From the NCBI GenBank assembly GCA_013396755.1, contig VWZF01002534.1:125875-189874 (forward strand): a stretch of DNA of 64,000 nucleotides. The letters are read 5' to 3'. Below, one piece after another: positions 11,756 to 25,606 of the stretch. Position 1 is the stretch's first letter; each line of letters starts with the position of its first letter. The notes beneath the pieces are model-generated. The model had not been told where the DNA came from. It worked only from the letters and a program-made list of their open reading frames with translations, and searched no databases. The DNA is from Sclerurus mexicanus. Lineage: Eukaryota; Chordata; Aves; Passeriformes; Furnariidae. Made by a program: the position numbers and the translations under genes.

Positions 11756-14700
11756 CCCCAGAAAAAAAACAATTGAATTGTTTTTTATTCTGGCTGCCTG
11801 AGGCACCAGGTTACAGCATCCCTCTCTCACGGTGCAGAACCCAGGGATTTCTTTGCTCCCCCACCCCCTGATTAGGGTACCAGATGAAAGATTTTGCACT
11901 ATTTTCAAAAACAAGGGCTTGAAAATAACTTTCCACAGTGCAGGTGAGGGGCCTGGACACCAGATACTCTCCTGCATGATCAGGGCAGGAGAGAGAGAAA
12001 GGGCACACTCCTGCTCTGCCTCCTCGCTCAGCAGTTTCACACCTTGTCTTGAGTCAAATTTAGCAAAACAAATACATTTTCTACAGAAAGCTTCAGTTCT
12101 AATTAACTGCCATTTTCCAACAACACAAACCCCCAATTCACTGAAAACTTGCTGGTGACTTGGACATAACTGCCACTGGTTTGATGGTGCTCGTGACATA
12201 AGGCAGGATCAAATTGAGCAGTGGAAGGATAAATAATCAATTTTCACATGCTGCAGGAGCAAAACTGAAAGCTTTTGATGTGAAAAGGCACCTGAACAAT
12301 TAGAGGCTGACATTCACAGCACTGGAAAATTCAGCTCTGCAAGCGGGCACTGAGCTTGAAGGGACAAAGAGGGGTCACAGGCATTTTTCTCGTGGGAAGA
12401 CAGTGGCTGCACCTGCCAGCCAGCTCATCCTAAGGACTCTGCTGAGGAGGGAGGATGGAGCTCCGGGACGTGCCAGTGAGGTGGCTTTCTGCACGCTGCA
12501 ATTATGCAAGGAGGAAGACAGCAGTTTCGTGAATAAAGCTGGCAGCTGCCCAGCACAGCCCCGAGAAACAACCGTGCCTTGGAGAGCCCTTCCTGTTCCG
12601 CTCTGGGCTGGGCCAGGCTCTTTAGAGGAGCTCAGTGCTCATGTAAGCATCTTCATTTCAAGATGCCCATTGCTGATAAAACCTCTCCTGGTCCCTGTGC
12701 AGTCCCCAGCCTGTGCTGGTATGAAATGCCCACGGTGCTGGCGTGGGAGGTTTGCCTGTTGTAGATGCCTCCTAATCTGTAACGAGTGAAGGTTGGTTTC
12801 AGCGCAGAAGTTTTAGGTTTAAAATTACTTCTAGGATTGAACAGTAACCATTATAGCCCTGGACAAGTTTATTATCCTACATGGTTGCTGAACAAGCTTA
12901 ATTCTCGACCACAAAGGCTTCCTCTGGTACAGAATCCTGGCTTTTAATCTGGTTTCACATGGGAAAAAGCCATCCTTGGATCAGTTCTTACCACACTGCC
13001 CTTTACTGTGGCTGGATGCACGGCGCCTTTGTTTTCCTGCTGTGAGACACCACGCATGGAGCTCCTCAGCTCTGAGGATCGTGTGGGCTTAAAAGCTGGT
13101 TCTGAGCCTGCCTGTGTGGCTGTATCTCAGTCCTTACAAGCCTTCCCAAGCCATCCTTGGGGTTACAAACTAAGCCCATACACTTCGAGCTCCCCTCCGT
13201 CATGTATTTCAGCAAGTTATCCTGCAGAGTGATGAGGCCATTTCCCACATCCCACACATCCCCTGACACCAGGCAAGTGAAGGAAAACAGCACAAAGGAG
13301 AAGCAATCCCCCACGTGCTGAGGCTGGAGGGAGACAAACAGCCCTGCAGTAATTACTGAGCATTGGCAGCCTCCTGGAAAGAGCAAAGCCTCCTCCACTG
13401 GGTGTACGAATAAATCAAATGCATGGGCATTGACACCATGTGGTGCTTTAAAGGAGGTCTTTTTTCATAGAGTGAGAGACTATATTACTGAAGCTTTACA
13501 AACAGAAAAGACACAAATTTAGTCTTCTGTGGCACGAGTTTGGCTCATACCGAGCAAAAGCCAACATCCCTTTGCTGATTGGTCCTAGTGGTTTTATCTC
13601 TTTAAAACTAACAGGTGAAAAGATTCAAGAAGAGCAGAGGAATAGTCAGGAGGAGAAGATGAAATGAGAAGGAATGAGAAAGAATGCGGAAAGTTAGAGT
13701 TTGTTGGCAACAAGAGTTGCATAAAGGTTAAAGAAGAACTGCAGACAATGAAATGTGCATTCTTGAAAACCCTTTTATGCAATTATGGCAGGAGGGCTAA
13801 TGTGCAGAAGAACATTGTGCAAAGAAAATAAATACTGTAGAGAGAAACAAAAGGTGAATCCAGGTTAAGGCAATGTAAATACCTTTCTGATACACACCCC
13901 CCCTCCATGTCCTTCATTCCCTCTGAAGAGAAGTATTATATTTTAAAGTCAATAGATGTGTTTATCCAAGTCACTCCTAGCTCACTTCACAAGGAAGGCT
14001 TTGGGGTTTTTAATTTTTGGTTCCAGACAAAGCAATTTTTCTTTGCCTTTTCTTCCCCCCCTTCCTTTTAGATAAAGGCAATACATTTCTCATAGTAACA
14101 AAACGAGATTGAAAGATTTCATTTGGCAAGTGCCTTCCATGATCCATTTGCTGCGTATGTGAGGAGGAAAAAAAGGGGCAGAAGATGGTTCTGGCTGAGG
14201 CTGCAGCCCCTGCAGTTACCAGATGTGAGCCCAGAAAAGCACAAGGACTCCTTGGCCTGTCTAACTCCACCCTCACCCCTGTGATCTCGCTGACTCTGAA
14301 GGCACCTGCAAGGACATTGACCCTTGACGCATCCTTGGGGCCACCTCCTGCAATCCTCGTTGCTTCCTGCTGAATTCCATCATCCCAGGCAGCAGCTGCT
14401 CAAAACTGCTCGGCTGAGCTGGTCCTCTTAAAAGCAGCACCTCTCCTACCACAAGGCCGTGATGTCCTTTATAAAGTTATAAAGCAAATGGCATTACAGC
14501 GATGGCAGAATTCCTGATGTGGCCAGATGAGGGGAGCAGTTATCTCCTTTGCTTTGCAACCCCAGCCCGGTCTGACTGCTCTGCAGCTGCTGCCGCTGCC
14601 AGCAGCTCTGTTTCCTCTTTAGTTTCCTCGGGAACGTTCCCATCCAAAGTATATTTTGCATTTTTATTGGCCGTCCCCAGACGTGTGGCCTTCCTTTCCC

Positions 14701-17700
14701 CGCCATTGAATCCATCTGGGGATCTCAGCAGAGCGTGCAGGCTGCAGCGGCTTCCCATGCCACCCCTTCCACACATCGCTGGCGTTTCCCAGGTCACAGC
14801 CCATCCCCAGCCCCTGTTTCACGAGCATCCTCTCCCCTGCCCCTGCCCCAGGCTCTGTGCTGCTCTCCCCGCGGCTGTCCCACGTTGTCCCTTGGACGTC
14901 CCTTTTGCCACAGCACTGCCACGAATCTCTCTGTGCTTTCCTTTCGAAAAATACCCCCTGCTCCTGCCTTCTGCCCAATAACCCACAGTACGTGTGGCTC
15001 CACTGGGGACGGTGCACCTTCAGTCGCTGGGAGATGGCTCCGGCTCCAACCAAAATCCGTTTTGAGTTTGTTAAAGGGTGGGGATGGTGCTCTCCATCAG
15101 CTTCTCCACTCGGAACCTGTACAAGGAGCTTCCCTGCTGCGGGAGAGGGTCACAGAGGGCTGGAGGTGATGCCCAAGAGCCTGAGGTTTTTCCATGGCAG
15201 GAATGAATTCTCCCAGGCTTTTTCATTTAGCCCTAGAGCAGCTCTGATGGTCTCTTTTGGCCAGGATTTTGGTTGAACAGTCAAAGGAAGCGAGGAGTGC
15301 CGGAGAGATGGCAGGGGTGTGGGAAGAGCTCAGCCTTGCCGTGTGCCTGATGTACCTGAGGCATGACAGAGTCTGGAAACACACGGCCCTGGCCCTGCGT
15401 TAACATCTGCCGTGGGCTGCTCCTCCAGCCTGGCACGTGCAGCTCCAGCTGACGTTCACAGGAGCTCAGCGTGTGTCTGCACGGGAGAACTGCAGCGTCT
15501 GGAGCAGCACCTCAGCTCCCACCATTCCAAGCTCAATTCTTCCTCGTGCACCAGAAAGCAAAAATAAAAAAAACCCAAAACCCTCCTGCTTGTTTTGGTT
15601 TGGTACTTTTCGCAGGCCCTGGTGCAGCAGGCAGCCTCAGAGCTGCCCCCAGAAAGGGTTTCTGCTCTGTTTGGGTTGTGAACCGGTTGTCAGAGAAAAT
15701 TATGCTGTAATCCTGGGAGATCCAATAAAGCTGTCCCGCAGGTTAGGGCCTTGCCAGTTGGAGACAATCCTTAATGCAGATTTCACTCTGCGTGTGTCAC
15801 ATTTGCTAATTTTCCATGAATGATTCCTGATTTTCAATCGACCTTGGTCTTTGGGCTCATAAAACTTTGCTCTGCATTGAAGTTTTTTGGCAATGCGGAG
15901 TTTTGCCTGAAATAAAGCAGGAAAGAGACGTCCTGAAATACAAATTCAGTGAAGTTTTGCACAGAGAGTGGCACTGCTGTCAAATGGTACATTTTGTGCT
16001 GCTTCTACTGAATAAGGAGAAGTTCCTGTTGAGAAGGTGATAGGTTTCAAGAAACACTGATTCAGCTTGTACTTCCGAGTTTAGACTGAGTTTGTAAATG
16101 CTTTGGGGCTCAACTTTTCCCCTGTAAATACAGACTTTATTTTTCCTGTTGTGTCTATTTGGCCTGTGATTTCCAAAGGGACCCAGAGGAATTGCTGTGC
16201 GAGTCCCATGGAACAATCTGTCTCTTCCAGCTCCATTAAATGCCTCCCTGCAGCCCTTTCCTGGGAGAGCAGATCACTCACCCCCTTTCCCTACACACCA
16301 GCCCAGCCCTATTTACACGAGCCGACAGACTACCTGATGGAGCCATTATTCTCTTCTCACATATAGTCTAAACTATTTCCTCTTGCCGGGCACAGAGCAG
16401 TTTTAAATCAAGAAGTCTTAGTTCATGGAGGTTAGGAATAGTCTTATAAAATGCCTTATTTCTTCCTTGCTTCTATGTAAATCTATTTTATTGGACAATT
16501 GGAAAACATAACACTTGGCTTGTGTGGATAACCCCCTACGTGCTTCCAAATACAATATACAGCATTTTTATTTTTTTTTTTAGGAAAAAGCTTTTCATGA
16601 AAGCCTGTCGTTCCCTGCATCCAGGCTGAGCTTTGGGGGAGCAACCTGCCCTCCTGCCTGAAAGAGCACCCAAAAAACAACCCTTGGCTGGGAACTCTGC
16701 ACGAAAGGGCTGAAATTTCAGGTCGCATCGAGGTGGTTTTATGGGATTTTAAGCCTGAGAATACAGGTTAGAGCAGTGCTGAGATCAATGGAAAAACCTC
16801 CAAGGGGTTTTAACAACTCCCTCTCACCTGCCCTGCCCTGTGAGAGGACCAGAATTAACCCTTTGCCTCTGGCTGCCCGGCCCTGCCAGCCCTCCCAGCT
16901 GTGCTCTGGCATGAAGAGTTTGTTCTGGCCAGGAATTCGGGTTCCAGAGATGAAAGGGATGCTGTGTGGTGGGCAGCGAGCCTGGGCAGGCCAGCAGATA
17001 AAGGCAGCATTGGAGGCAGAACGGGCACAGCGTGGACAGGGAATGGGGGAATGGGCCAGCCGGGGACACGGGGGGAGGTTACGCATCCAGAATACACAGG
17101 AATTAGTGGGAAATGCACCAAGCTCCATGCTCTGAGCGAGATGTGCTGCCCTGCTCCAAGCCCCCTGTCCCTCGTGTCTCAGTGTCTGGCTCTGGGGGGA
17201 TACAGTGCAACCCTTATGCTCTGCAAAACTCCTCGTCAGCTGCCCAGCCCTGTACAAACACGGCAGGAAAACGCTGCTTGAATATTTAAAGCCATCAACA
17301 GGCTCCTTGAAACCACTGGCTAATGCCTCTGGTTGACGTTTAATGCTCTGCATTGAGAAGGAGATGGTTACCTGAAACACCAGCTCGCTCTTGCAGTCAG
17401 GCAATATCTTGCACTTATTGTCACTGTCAAAAAATAGTTGCACTTAAACTTTGCTCCTGCAGCACAGGGCACAAAAAAAAGGAAAGGATTTACTGCTGAA
17501 TGTTAAGTCATACTTCATTTTGCTCTTTAAGGAGCTAATACAGTAATGGAATAGAGCACAGACCCAAATAAAAGTTCATACGTTACTGCCAGCTCCAAGC
17601 AATTTAATTTTGTGACTCAGGCAGCGTAATTGTGAAATTGGCTTAGAAGTCATCACGTTGTTTTATTTTTATCTGTGTGCATGTTTAAATGCATGCTTGA

Positions 17701-17759
17701 GGTTCATTACATTTGCCTTAAGACCCAAAGCTTCATCTCAGTTACATCCTGAAGATTTT
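11756..17759. other. Intergenic, no supported gene
   Basis: This is mixed AT-rich and moderately GC-rich unique sequence. The GC-richer part around 14.5-15.2 kb gives overlapping open frames of up to 159 codons on both strands. None has a recognisable domain, and the mutual overlap is typical of chance. A purine-rich run (AGGAGAAG type) lies near 13620-13690. I found no CR1 or tRNA-like element. Confidence 0.4.
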
Positions 17760-18260
17760 CAGTGCAATTGCACGGGCTGTTTTTCACGGCCGAGAGCAGA
17801 GATCCTCTCACGATTGTCTGCAAGGTTTGGACTGCAAGTAAAATGCTAAATGCACCAAAACACAATAAAACAAAGAGGACGTGGGAAGCCTCAGCAGAGA
17901 CATGCCGTGGCTCTGTCCCATCTGGCCACCCACCCGCCCCGCTCGCCCATAGCGCGCGGGGGACACGGGGAGAGAGGGGGTGCGAAATAGCCGAAATGCA
18001 CTTCCCGAAAGGGCACCGAGCACGGGTTGGACTCAGGGGCAAGAAACGCGACACTCTAAGACATTACTCGCGAGGAGCAGGGTGGCAGCTCTGCTCGGCG
18101 TTGGGGTGCTTTCCACAGGGCAGCGTGAGGCTGGGAGCGGGTGCCGAGTGTTCTCAGACGTAAATCCGCTCGCAGGCTGCAGCCCTGGGGTGCAGAAACA
18201 AGCTGTGTTTCCAAACGCAGCGTGAGCCGTGGGGGCTGGCGTGCCCATTATCAGAGCCTC
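17760..18260. promoter_or_regulatory. Isolated CpG-dense patch (orphan CpG island candidate)
   Basis: CpG dinucleotides cluster here against a CpG-poor, AT-rich background. They are densest from about 17930 to 18190 (for example the GCGCGCGG block near 17952), and by eye I count roughly two dozen. No coding exon or splice-bounded frame begins in the patch. In vertebrates such islands away from known starts often mark promoters of non-coding RNAs or developmental enhancers. Function here is inference, and no orientation can be assigned. Confidence 0.45.
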
Positions 18261-21200
18261 GCACATGAGTTATGAGACATCATAAAATACTTCCATATTG
18301 CAGCAACGAGAGCTGGAACTGCTCTGTGGTAGGCTTGTTTGATCTGATAGCTCGGCCCGCTCCCCTCACCGGGCTCTGGCAGGAGGGGGAAATGTTTCCC
18401 AAGAGCTGCACTTCTGAATGCCAAGATGTTTTCCCATGGATTTTTAGAAAGAAAAAAAAAATTCTTATTGAATGACTGATGAGGAATCGACTACTAAGAC
18501 AATGCAGGTGACATTTGCAGGGATTTAGGGACATTCCAACCTGCCCATGAATCAGCTGAACCAGTCACCTGGATCAGGCTGACACAGAGTTGTGATATGA
18601 GTGTAAAAATTAGCTCACATCTGTTTATTAAATAGTTAATGAATATATTTTATTCTGAAAATCAGCATTCCTAAGGATTCTTCAGTCTAGTGGTACGTAA
18701 CTCCATGCAGTCATTTAATTTCCTTCCAAATCACCAGTCCCCAGCCGACTTTGAGACTGATCCTGCACATTCTTAATGCCACAAATTTCCTTTTCCTGTG
18801 ATAGCCTTTTTCATCTTAATTTATTCTATTGAATTGAATATATAAGTGATTATTCTTAGTCTTATTTGCATAGCGAGATGACCTTTTACAGCCAGCTGAG
18901 TTTCTGTATGTTGGTGCTGGAGTCTGGGTGTATCAAGTGCCAGGTTTCATTCCTCCCAGTGATACTGATTTCCTGAGTGGTCTTGGAGGAATCACCTGAT
19001 TTCGCTGTGCTTCGCTGCTGCCACAGTCATTCTGCAAATGCAGGAGACAGAGATACCCCTGAATTCCGTGAAATCCTCCTGTGGCAGTGCCAGGCTGGGT
19101 CATTCCTCCTGGCAGAGGAAGACGCTTCTTTTTTCAAAGTGACAAGCGGGGACAGAAAGCCCAGCGGTGCCACCGGTGGGGCTGGAATGCCCTGACGGGC
19201 ACGGGATGCGCTGGATCACATCTGTGCCAGCGCCCCAGGGGCACCTGGGACACCAGCCAGCACCGGCCAGGCTTTGGCTTGTGGATTTGGCTTGGATGTG
19301 ACCCCCTGGGAGCGTGTAGCCACGGGGGCTCCAGGCCCTTCCAAACTGTGGGTCCAGCCCTGCGGCTCCTGGCACTGCAGGAACAGCTTCAATGGCACAA
19401 ACCCACGGGAAGAGCCAGACCTTGGAGAGCATTGCCAAGAGCCTAATTTGTCTTCCTGTCACGGGCACGAGGTGCAATTACCTTTCCCCCTCTTGTTCTA
19501 TTTCTTGAAGAAGGTGATGAGAATGAGTGCGAGCAGTTAAACGTTCAGAACTGTTTCAGCTTGGCAGAGCACCCTTCTCTGCTTGTCTTCACGCCACTTT
19601 ACTCTGGGGACACGGGGGCACACTGAACTCATGTCTGTGGTGCTTTTGCATCGAGCTGATTCCAGGCAGCCTAATCACAAAGCTGGGCAAGGGAAAAACT
19701 GCATTTTCAAACCGATGACACATTTATACCAGAATTGTAACTTTATAATATTAATGTATCATTTAACTTACATGTATACTTTGGAATGTTTATAACTACT
19801 GTAAATCATAGGCAGGAGCAGCCAAGAGAGTGCCACACAGCATTCCTAGTGCGACTCGTAAAATAAATACGACAATCGCAGGAGAACAACATTCCCCGTT
19901 TCAAGAGGGGAAACGGAGCAGATGGAAACGTGCTTGGTCAGATCCTCGTGGAGCCCGGGAACACGCAGAGGCAGCGTTGTGGCCTTTTGTCCTTTTCCAT
20001 GGTGGTGCTTGGCAGGGATTTCAAAGGATAAAATGCCACCGAGTGTTGTGTCGCTGGGAAAGGGCACCGGGCATTTTCAGCTGGCATCATTGTTCCCGTC
20101 AGTGTGACAGCCCAGGCTTTGGGAGGTGATCTTCCCTCTCCCTGTGTGGGGACTGCTGAGAGCCATCCCTGCCCAACACGAGACTCTCTGAACTCCATCC
20201 ACCTTGTCTTGCAGGGCACCTTGAGAAGAATAAAACCTGCTGTTCCCTGACCCATAAAATTCTGTGGCTGATTTGTGACCTATTAACCTTCAGCTTTTCT
20301 TTCAAGATTTAACAGTACTTTTATGACTTGACCGGTGGACTGTAAAATACACATTTAAATGCATTCAACTCAGATAAGAATCTCATCATTAAAGCAGCAT
20401 AACGTCTTTGTTTGAAGTCACTCTCAAATTCGTCTGGATTCATCAGCACACTCGCCAATACCTGCATTTTCTCCCTGAAGTTGGCAATGCAACACGACAC
20501 AAAGGCCTTCAGTTCTTAAAAGACAGTAAAAAACACAGCAAATCTCATTGAAAATTCCCCTCAGCTTTAGGGACAACTCTGCAGGAAACTCAAATGCCCG
20601 TTTGAATTCAGGACATCTTCAGATATTAAAAATGGATCAGTTTCTGCAGTCCAGGTGAAAGGAGGGCTGTTTTTCTGGCTTTATTATGCTAAGAGCACAG
20701 CGGAGCAGCAAGCACAGTGTGGTAACATTGCACAGGCAGCAAAATACCAAAATAACACCAAGGACAGGAGGCTGTTTTAATGTACTTTCTGGTAAGTTAT
20801 TTAACATGCTTTTGTTGGCAGGGCAGATGGTTTGGGGCTTTGGATCAGGCCTGGATTACTTAGAGCAGGCAGTAGGCAGTGCCTCTCACGTAATGGTTGT
20901 TCCCAAATACAGCTGAAAGCCAGTGTAATGGGACACTCAGTCCTGTTTCTCTTCTCTAACACTGACACCACGAGTACCCCGGCATGTCCTCAGGCTTGGG
21001 AGGAATAAAACCTCACCATTTCATTGCATCTGCAGATGCTGAGCCGGCATCCTCATCTTACCAAGGGGTCCCCACTGCCCCTTCCCGGCAGGAAGGACGG
21101 GACCCAGGGCTCCCTCCTGGCCTGCAGAAGCCAAGGGAGATATGTGGAAAGCAAAGCTGATGTCAGAAATGGGTTGGCAGAGCCCAGGGCAGGCAGGATT

Positions 21201-24200
21201 TTGGCACCCCCGTGTGCCAAGGGCAGGTGGAGAAGAAGTGCCGTGTATGGCAGAAGCAGCCCCGCCTCTGTCTGATGCTGCTGCTCGGTATCTTCACCCT
21301 GGAAACCTTCTGACAGGTTAACGACCCAAAAAATGCGTTTCCTTTTCCCCCCAGTTGGATCATTTCTTGTTATGGTCAAGAATGACAAGTTTTATTTTAG
21401 CATATTGCCTGATTTATGGTGGGTTCTGTCCACCGTCCACAGAAATGCCCATTTTTCGAGTCAAACATAACCGTGCCCGTGTTCCTACGCTTTCTCCACT
21501 CAATCCTTGGCCTCTGCATTTGAGAAACGTGACCCTGGGAGGTGTTTATAGAAGGCTAAATATAGGTTTATCTGTTCCAGTCTTTCCATGAAAGATCTTT
21601 TTCCTTCACCACATGGAGATTAAACACACGGGGCAATATTAGTTAACACTGAAGTTACGGCATGCTGCGCAAAACGCCAGGAAATTCCGTTTTGAAGTTG
21701 ACGTTCCAGCCCGAACTTCTGTTGACTCTGTATTTCTTTCCTCCCCGAGGCATGAACTGAGGACGGGGTGTTGCTTGAAGCTGAGTGACACTGCTGCAGG
21801 CAGGGCTTTGGAGAGACACCTCACATTAAGCATTTTAGGAGCGCTCTGAGAGTTCCTTAGGTGGGAAGCGAGAGCAAAAACCCCACTGTTCTCAGCAGCC
21901 CAGAGCCTATTGAAAGCAATATCTGGAAGTCCAGTGTATTAACTCTGAGTTAAATAAAAGAAAATGAAACAAACTTGAGGGAATTTGTGTCAGAGCAGCT
22001 GTTTGTGTGCATCTTCTGCTGGTCTTAACTCTCACACGTTGGGCTTTCCTGTTCGAGTTTACAATAACATCATTGCATCACGGTCCCAGTGTTTAATATT
22101 CCCTCTTTCGAGATATGAAGTTGCAGCTGACTCCCTGTATCCTTCTGGGATAAACGCAGAAAAAGCTTTCCTTAGCAGCTGCTATATATTATTATTATTA
22201 CCTATTACATCATATCTTATTACAGCTCTATTACAAGTTTCCCTGAAAATCTAATCACATTCTGAAGTTGTTTACAGTGAAACTAGAAATGGGCTCGAGA
22301 CAGAAAGTTCACATCCCAGCATGGGCCTGAACTTTCCTGCAGTTCAGATTCATTCAGACACAGCTTTTAACTCTCTTGCTCCTGAAAGGGCTTGGATGAG
22401 CATCGTGGACGTACATGGAGGCACCTGAGAGGTGCTTGGAGTGGGGGCAGCAGGGACAGGGCTTTGCTTTCTGGAGATAAGCAGTGAAATTGTGCTCCCA
22501 AGTAGCAAAACTTCCACAGTTTTCAGCAGAACAAGGATTTCACTCAAGCTGAAGAGACGGATGACAGACAGGCAGACAGACGCTAATTAATGAACTCCTT
22601 TGAGCTAAGCTAGGCTTATTTCTCTGCCAGTGAGCACTGACAGAAGTGTGTCATCATGCCCATTCCGAGCTGCTTATGGCATGTGCCTGGGAGCCCAAGA
22701 TAGGGAAGGACAGAGGATTTGGAGTGGTTTGAGGCTCCCAGAACGCAGAGAAAAGCTGTTCTGTGCTCAGGTCTCCCTTATGAACAGAGTCCGGAGCCCA
22801 GGGACCTGGTCCAGCTCCTCATGATGCCCAAACCCCTCTTGCTTTCACTTCCCACCTTCCAGCCTCATGCAGAGCAGGAAGGAGCCCCTTGGCCAGGCAG
22901 GGAAGCACCCACTTGACTTCTCTTTACAGGAGCAGCTCCTGCTACTGTGGGCAAATCTTCCCAGGATGGTCCCCCAGCAGAAGCGCATGCTCATAACGGT
23001 GGAATAAAACCAATGCAGGTCACCAGCCTCATCCACACTGCCATTTCTTTGGGTCTTTGCTCTACAGCTATGACATTAAGTAGTTTGGCCAACTTTGTAG
23101 AAATGTTGCTATTTTCTCGACAAAATGTCAAGTAAGTTTTCAGGGGGGAATACTTCATAACTGAAGTATGTTTTCCTAAGGGCAATAAACCACTAAGAAA
23201 TGTACTTTTTTCCCACCCAGCCTTTGAGCCAAAAGTTTCACATGTTTTTCAAAGAAATAAAATTATAGGTGTTTTTCTGTAGTAAGGTGAAGTACCACCT
23301 GGGTGGCAGTGGCAGAAAGCTGGGCAAACTTTATAAATCTAGAAGGGGGAGATTGTTTTGGCATGACTTAGGGTTACAGCCTGGGTTTCCTATGCATAAT
23401 TTTAAAAGGAATTGCTCAAAGCATCGGGAAACTCTTGCCAGGACACTGTGCCCAGTGTACAGCTCTTACCTCTTCAGGCTCGTGGAATATTGCCACGGCT
23501 GGAGACCTCTCTCCACTTTTTCAGTGGAATGAGCAGTGCAGTCAGCGGGAGATGTTTAATTATTTCTTTATCTGACAAGCCCACACCCCTGCAGATGCTG
23601 CTTTAAGAGACCAGAAGAATGCAGTCAGTTGAAAATAATGAGTTGGTCGAGATGGTTTCATTTGGCTCCTGTTCTGGGGTCACGGTGGGTTCCCATTGTC
23701 TGCTGGCCACGAGGAGGGCAGCACTGGGACACCTCCAGTCTGATCTCAGCACAAAACCACTGGGGATTTTATAGTTTTATAGGGGATATAGTATATAGGG
23801 GATTTATAGTTTATAGATCAACAGCTGAGGGGCTGGAAATGCACTTCGGTTTTGGCCATTTTAATCTCTGTCATCACAGTGCTCAGAACATGACGAACAT
23901 CTTGAGAATTCACTTTTCCTGATTTAAATAATAGAGAAAATGAATATCAGTTCGTCCACGATCACTTTGCATCGGGTGGGGAAGGCGAGGAAAGGTGAAG
24001 GACAAAGAGACTTTTGCTAAACTCTCAGACAGTGCTGCAAGAGCACTAAGGGTTAAGAAGTGCCTTGCAGGGCACCCTGACTGAGCCAGCCAGACCCTGA
24101 GTCATTTTTTTTTTAAATATTAAAAAACAGGCAACATATAATCCCTCTCCTGGAAATCAAACAGAAGGGAAAACTAAAGCAAAGCTACAAAGGAGCTCTA

Positions 24201-25554
24201 ATTCTCTGGCCTGCTCTGCCTGCTGGCTTCCTACGTGCCGGGCGGAGGAAACTCTGAATCCTGTGGAAGAAATCCGTGGAGAGGAAGCAACAGCCACCAC
24301 ACAGTATAAAAGATGGGGCTGGTTTTAATCAGGGCTGAGTCTTCACAAATAACAAATGGGAAGGGGAGGTTAAAGTGGGGCAGAAGGCTAAGCCAATAAA
24401 GCCTTTCCCGAGACAAAACAAGAAGGCAGTATTTCAGTGTTCCACCGCAGAGAGGGCTGAGCAAACCAACGTGTGCAGGGCGCAGGAGCAGTGCCTGACT
24501 CCGGGCGCGGGGTCCTGCCCTGCTCGTGGCCAGCAGCAGCTCCTGATTTAGGAGCTCTGAGTAACCCCCGTCGGAAGGCAAGTCCCTTTGACTGTGCAAC
24601 CAGGCCAGACCTTAATTGAATTAGACATCTAAAATTAGACAGTGTGAACATCCACACTCCCTCATCCCCTCCCCGACCCCTCGACATGCACATGAATCAC
24701 TTGCCTGGGAGCGTCCTGGCATTTTTCAAACTTCATGGCAGGAAAAATACCATTTTTGGAACGCTGAATTAGTGAGAAATGTGTGAACAAGAGCAGTGTT
24801 TGGCTCTGCCTGCATCTGGGGTGCAAAGACCTTTCCTGCTGGGGTGAAAGCCGGGCTCTCCCGCCGGGCTGGAGAGGGTGAAGGGGGTCACTGGTGCTGC
24901 TGGTGAGAGCAGAGAACATTTCCAGTGGATTTAGGTGTGATATGGACCCAGGGCACAGTTCTGAACCATTCTCCTGTAGCCAGTATCTAACAGTAGCCCT
25001 TCAATTGTCGTGCTCCTTTCCCTGAAATTCCGCCGCGTTCAGAGGCTGGATAACTCGGCCGGGATTGAGGCAGTGCCGGCGGCAGAGGCAACATCTCCCA
25101 AGGAAATCTCAGCCTGGTGGCCACACAGGAGGTTGGCACTAAATAACAGCGCTGCAGCACCGAGGCTGAATAACAATTCCAGCCTTGGGTGCCAGCTGGT
25201 GTGAAGGCCAAGGGGAAAAAACCAGCGTTCTGGATTTCTGTAGCAGATATTGGCAACACCTGAGGCAAGACCTTCCACGACCACAACAAAATTGTCAGTG
25301 CTCACTGGACTTTTCTCAGCACGAAGCTGTGGTTTGTGTGGGCTGCTCCTCCGAGTCTTTCAAGTAACCAGCCCGCTGCTATGCAAACGGTTGGGGTATG
25401 CAGTGGCCTGTGTGGACGCTGCCTTGATTTACAGCAAACCCTGGGAAGAACTCCTATAGCACCTGAAAGCAATCTTTCAGCAGTTGAAGGAAGCAGAGTT
25501 GACTTTTAAATCCCCCAGTGTTCAGTAAGAAAGCAGGAAACCATTTCTTTTTAA
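18261..25554. other. Intergenic, no supported gene
   Basis: This is unique, mostly AT-rich sequence. Open frames are short and overlapping, and none resembles a known protein. A small three-copy tandem lies at 23762-23816 and is listed separately. Moderately CpG-enriched DNA occurs near 24480-25080 but is too diffuse to call. Confidence 0.4.
23762..23816. repeat. Three-copy imperfect tandem (16-20 bp)
   Basis: Three units begin with GGGGAT followed by TATAGTTTATA-like sequence, of 20, 16 and 19 bp. The unit differs by small deletions, so this is a minor local duplication with no evident function. Confidence 0.8.
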
Positions 25555-25606
25555 ATATATATATATATATACTCTATCTCATGTATACATGTATATGTAT
25601 GAGATA
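25555..25606. repeat. (AT)n microsatellite with adjacent hairpin
   Basis: An alternating AT run of 17 nt is followed by the inverted repeat TATCTCAT / ATGAGATA (25575-25582 and 25599-25606). The 16-nt centre contains the perfect palindrome TATACATGTATA. Such sequence can extrude as a cruciform. It lies in intergenic DNA and is not beside a gene. Confidence 0.85.
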
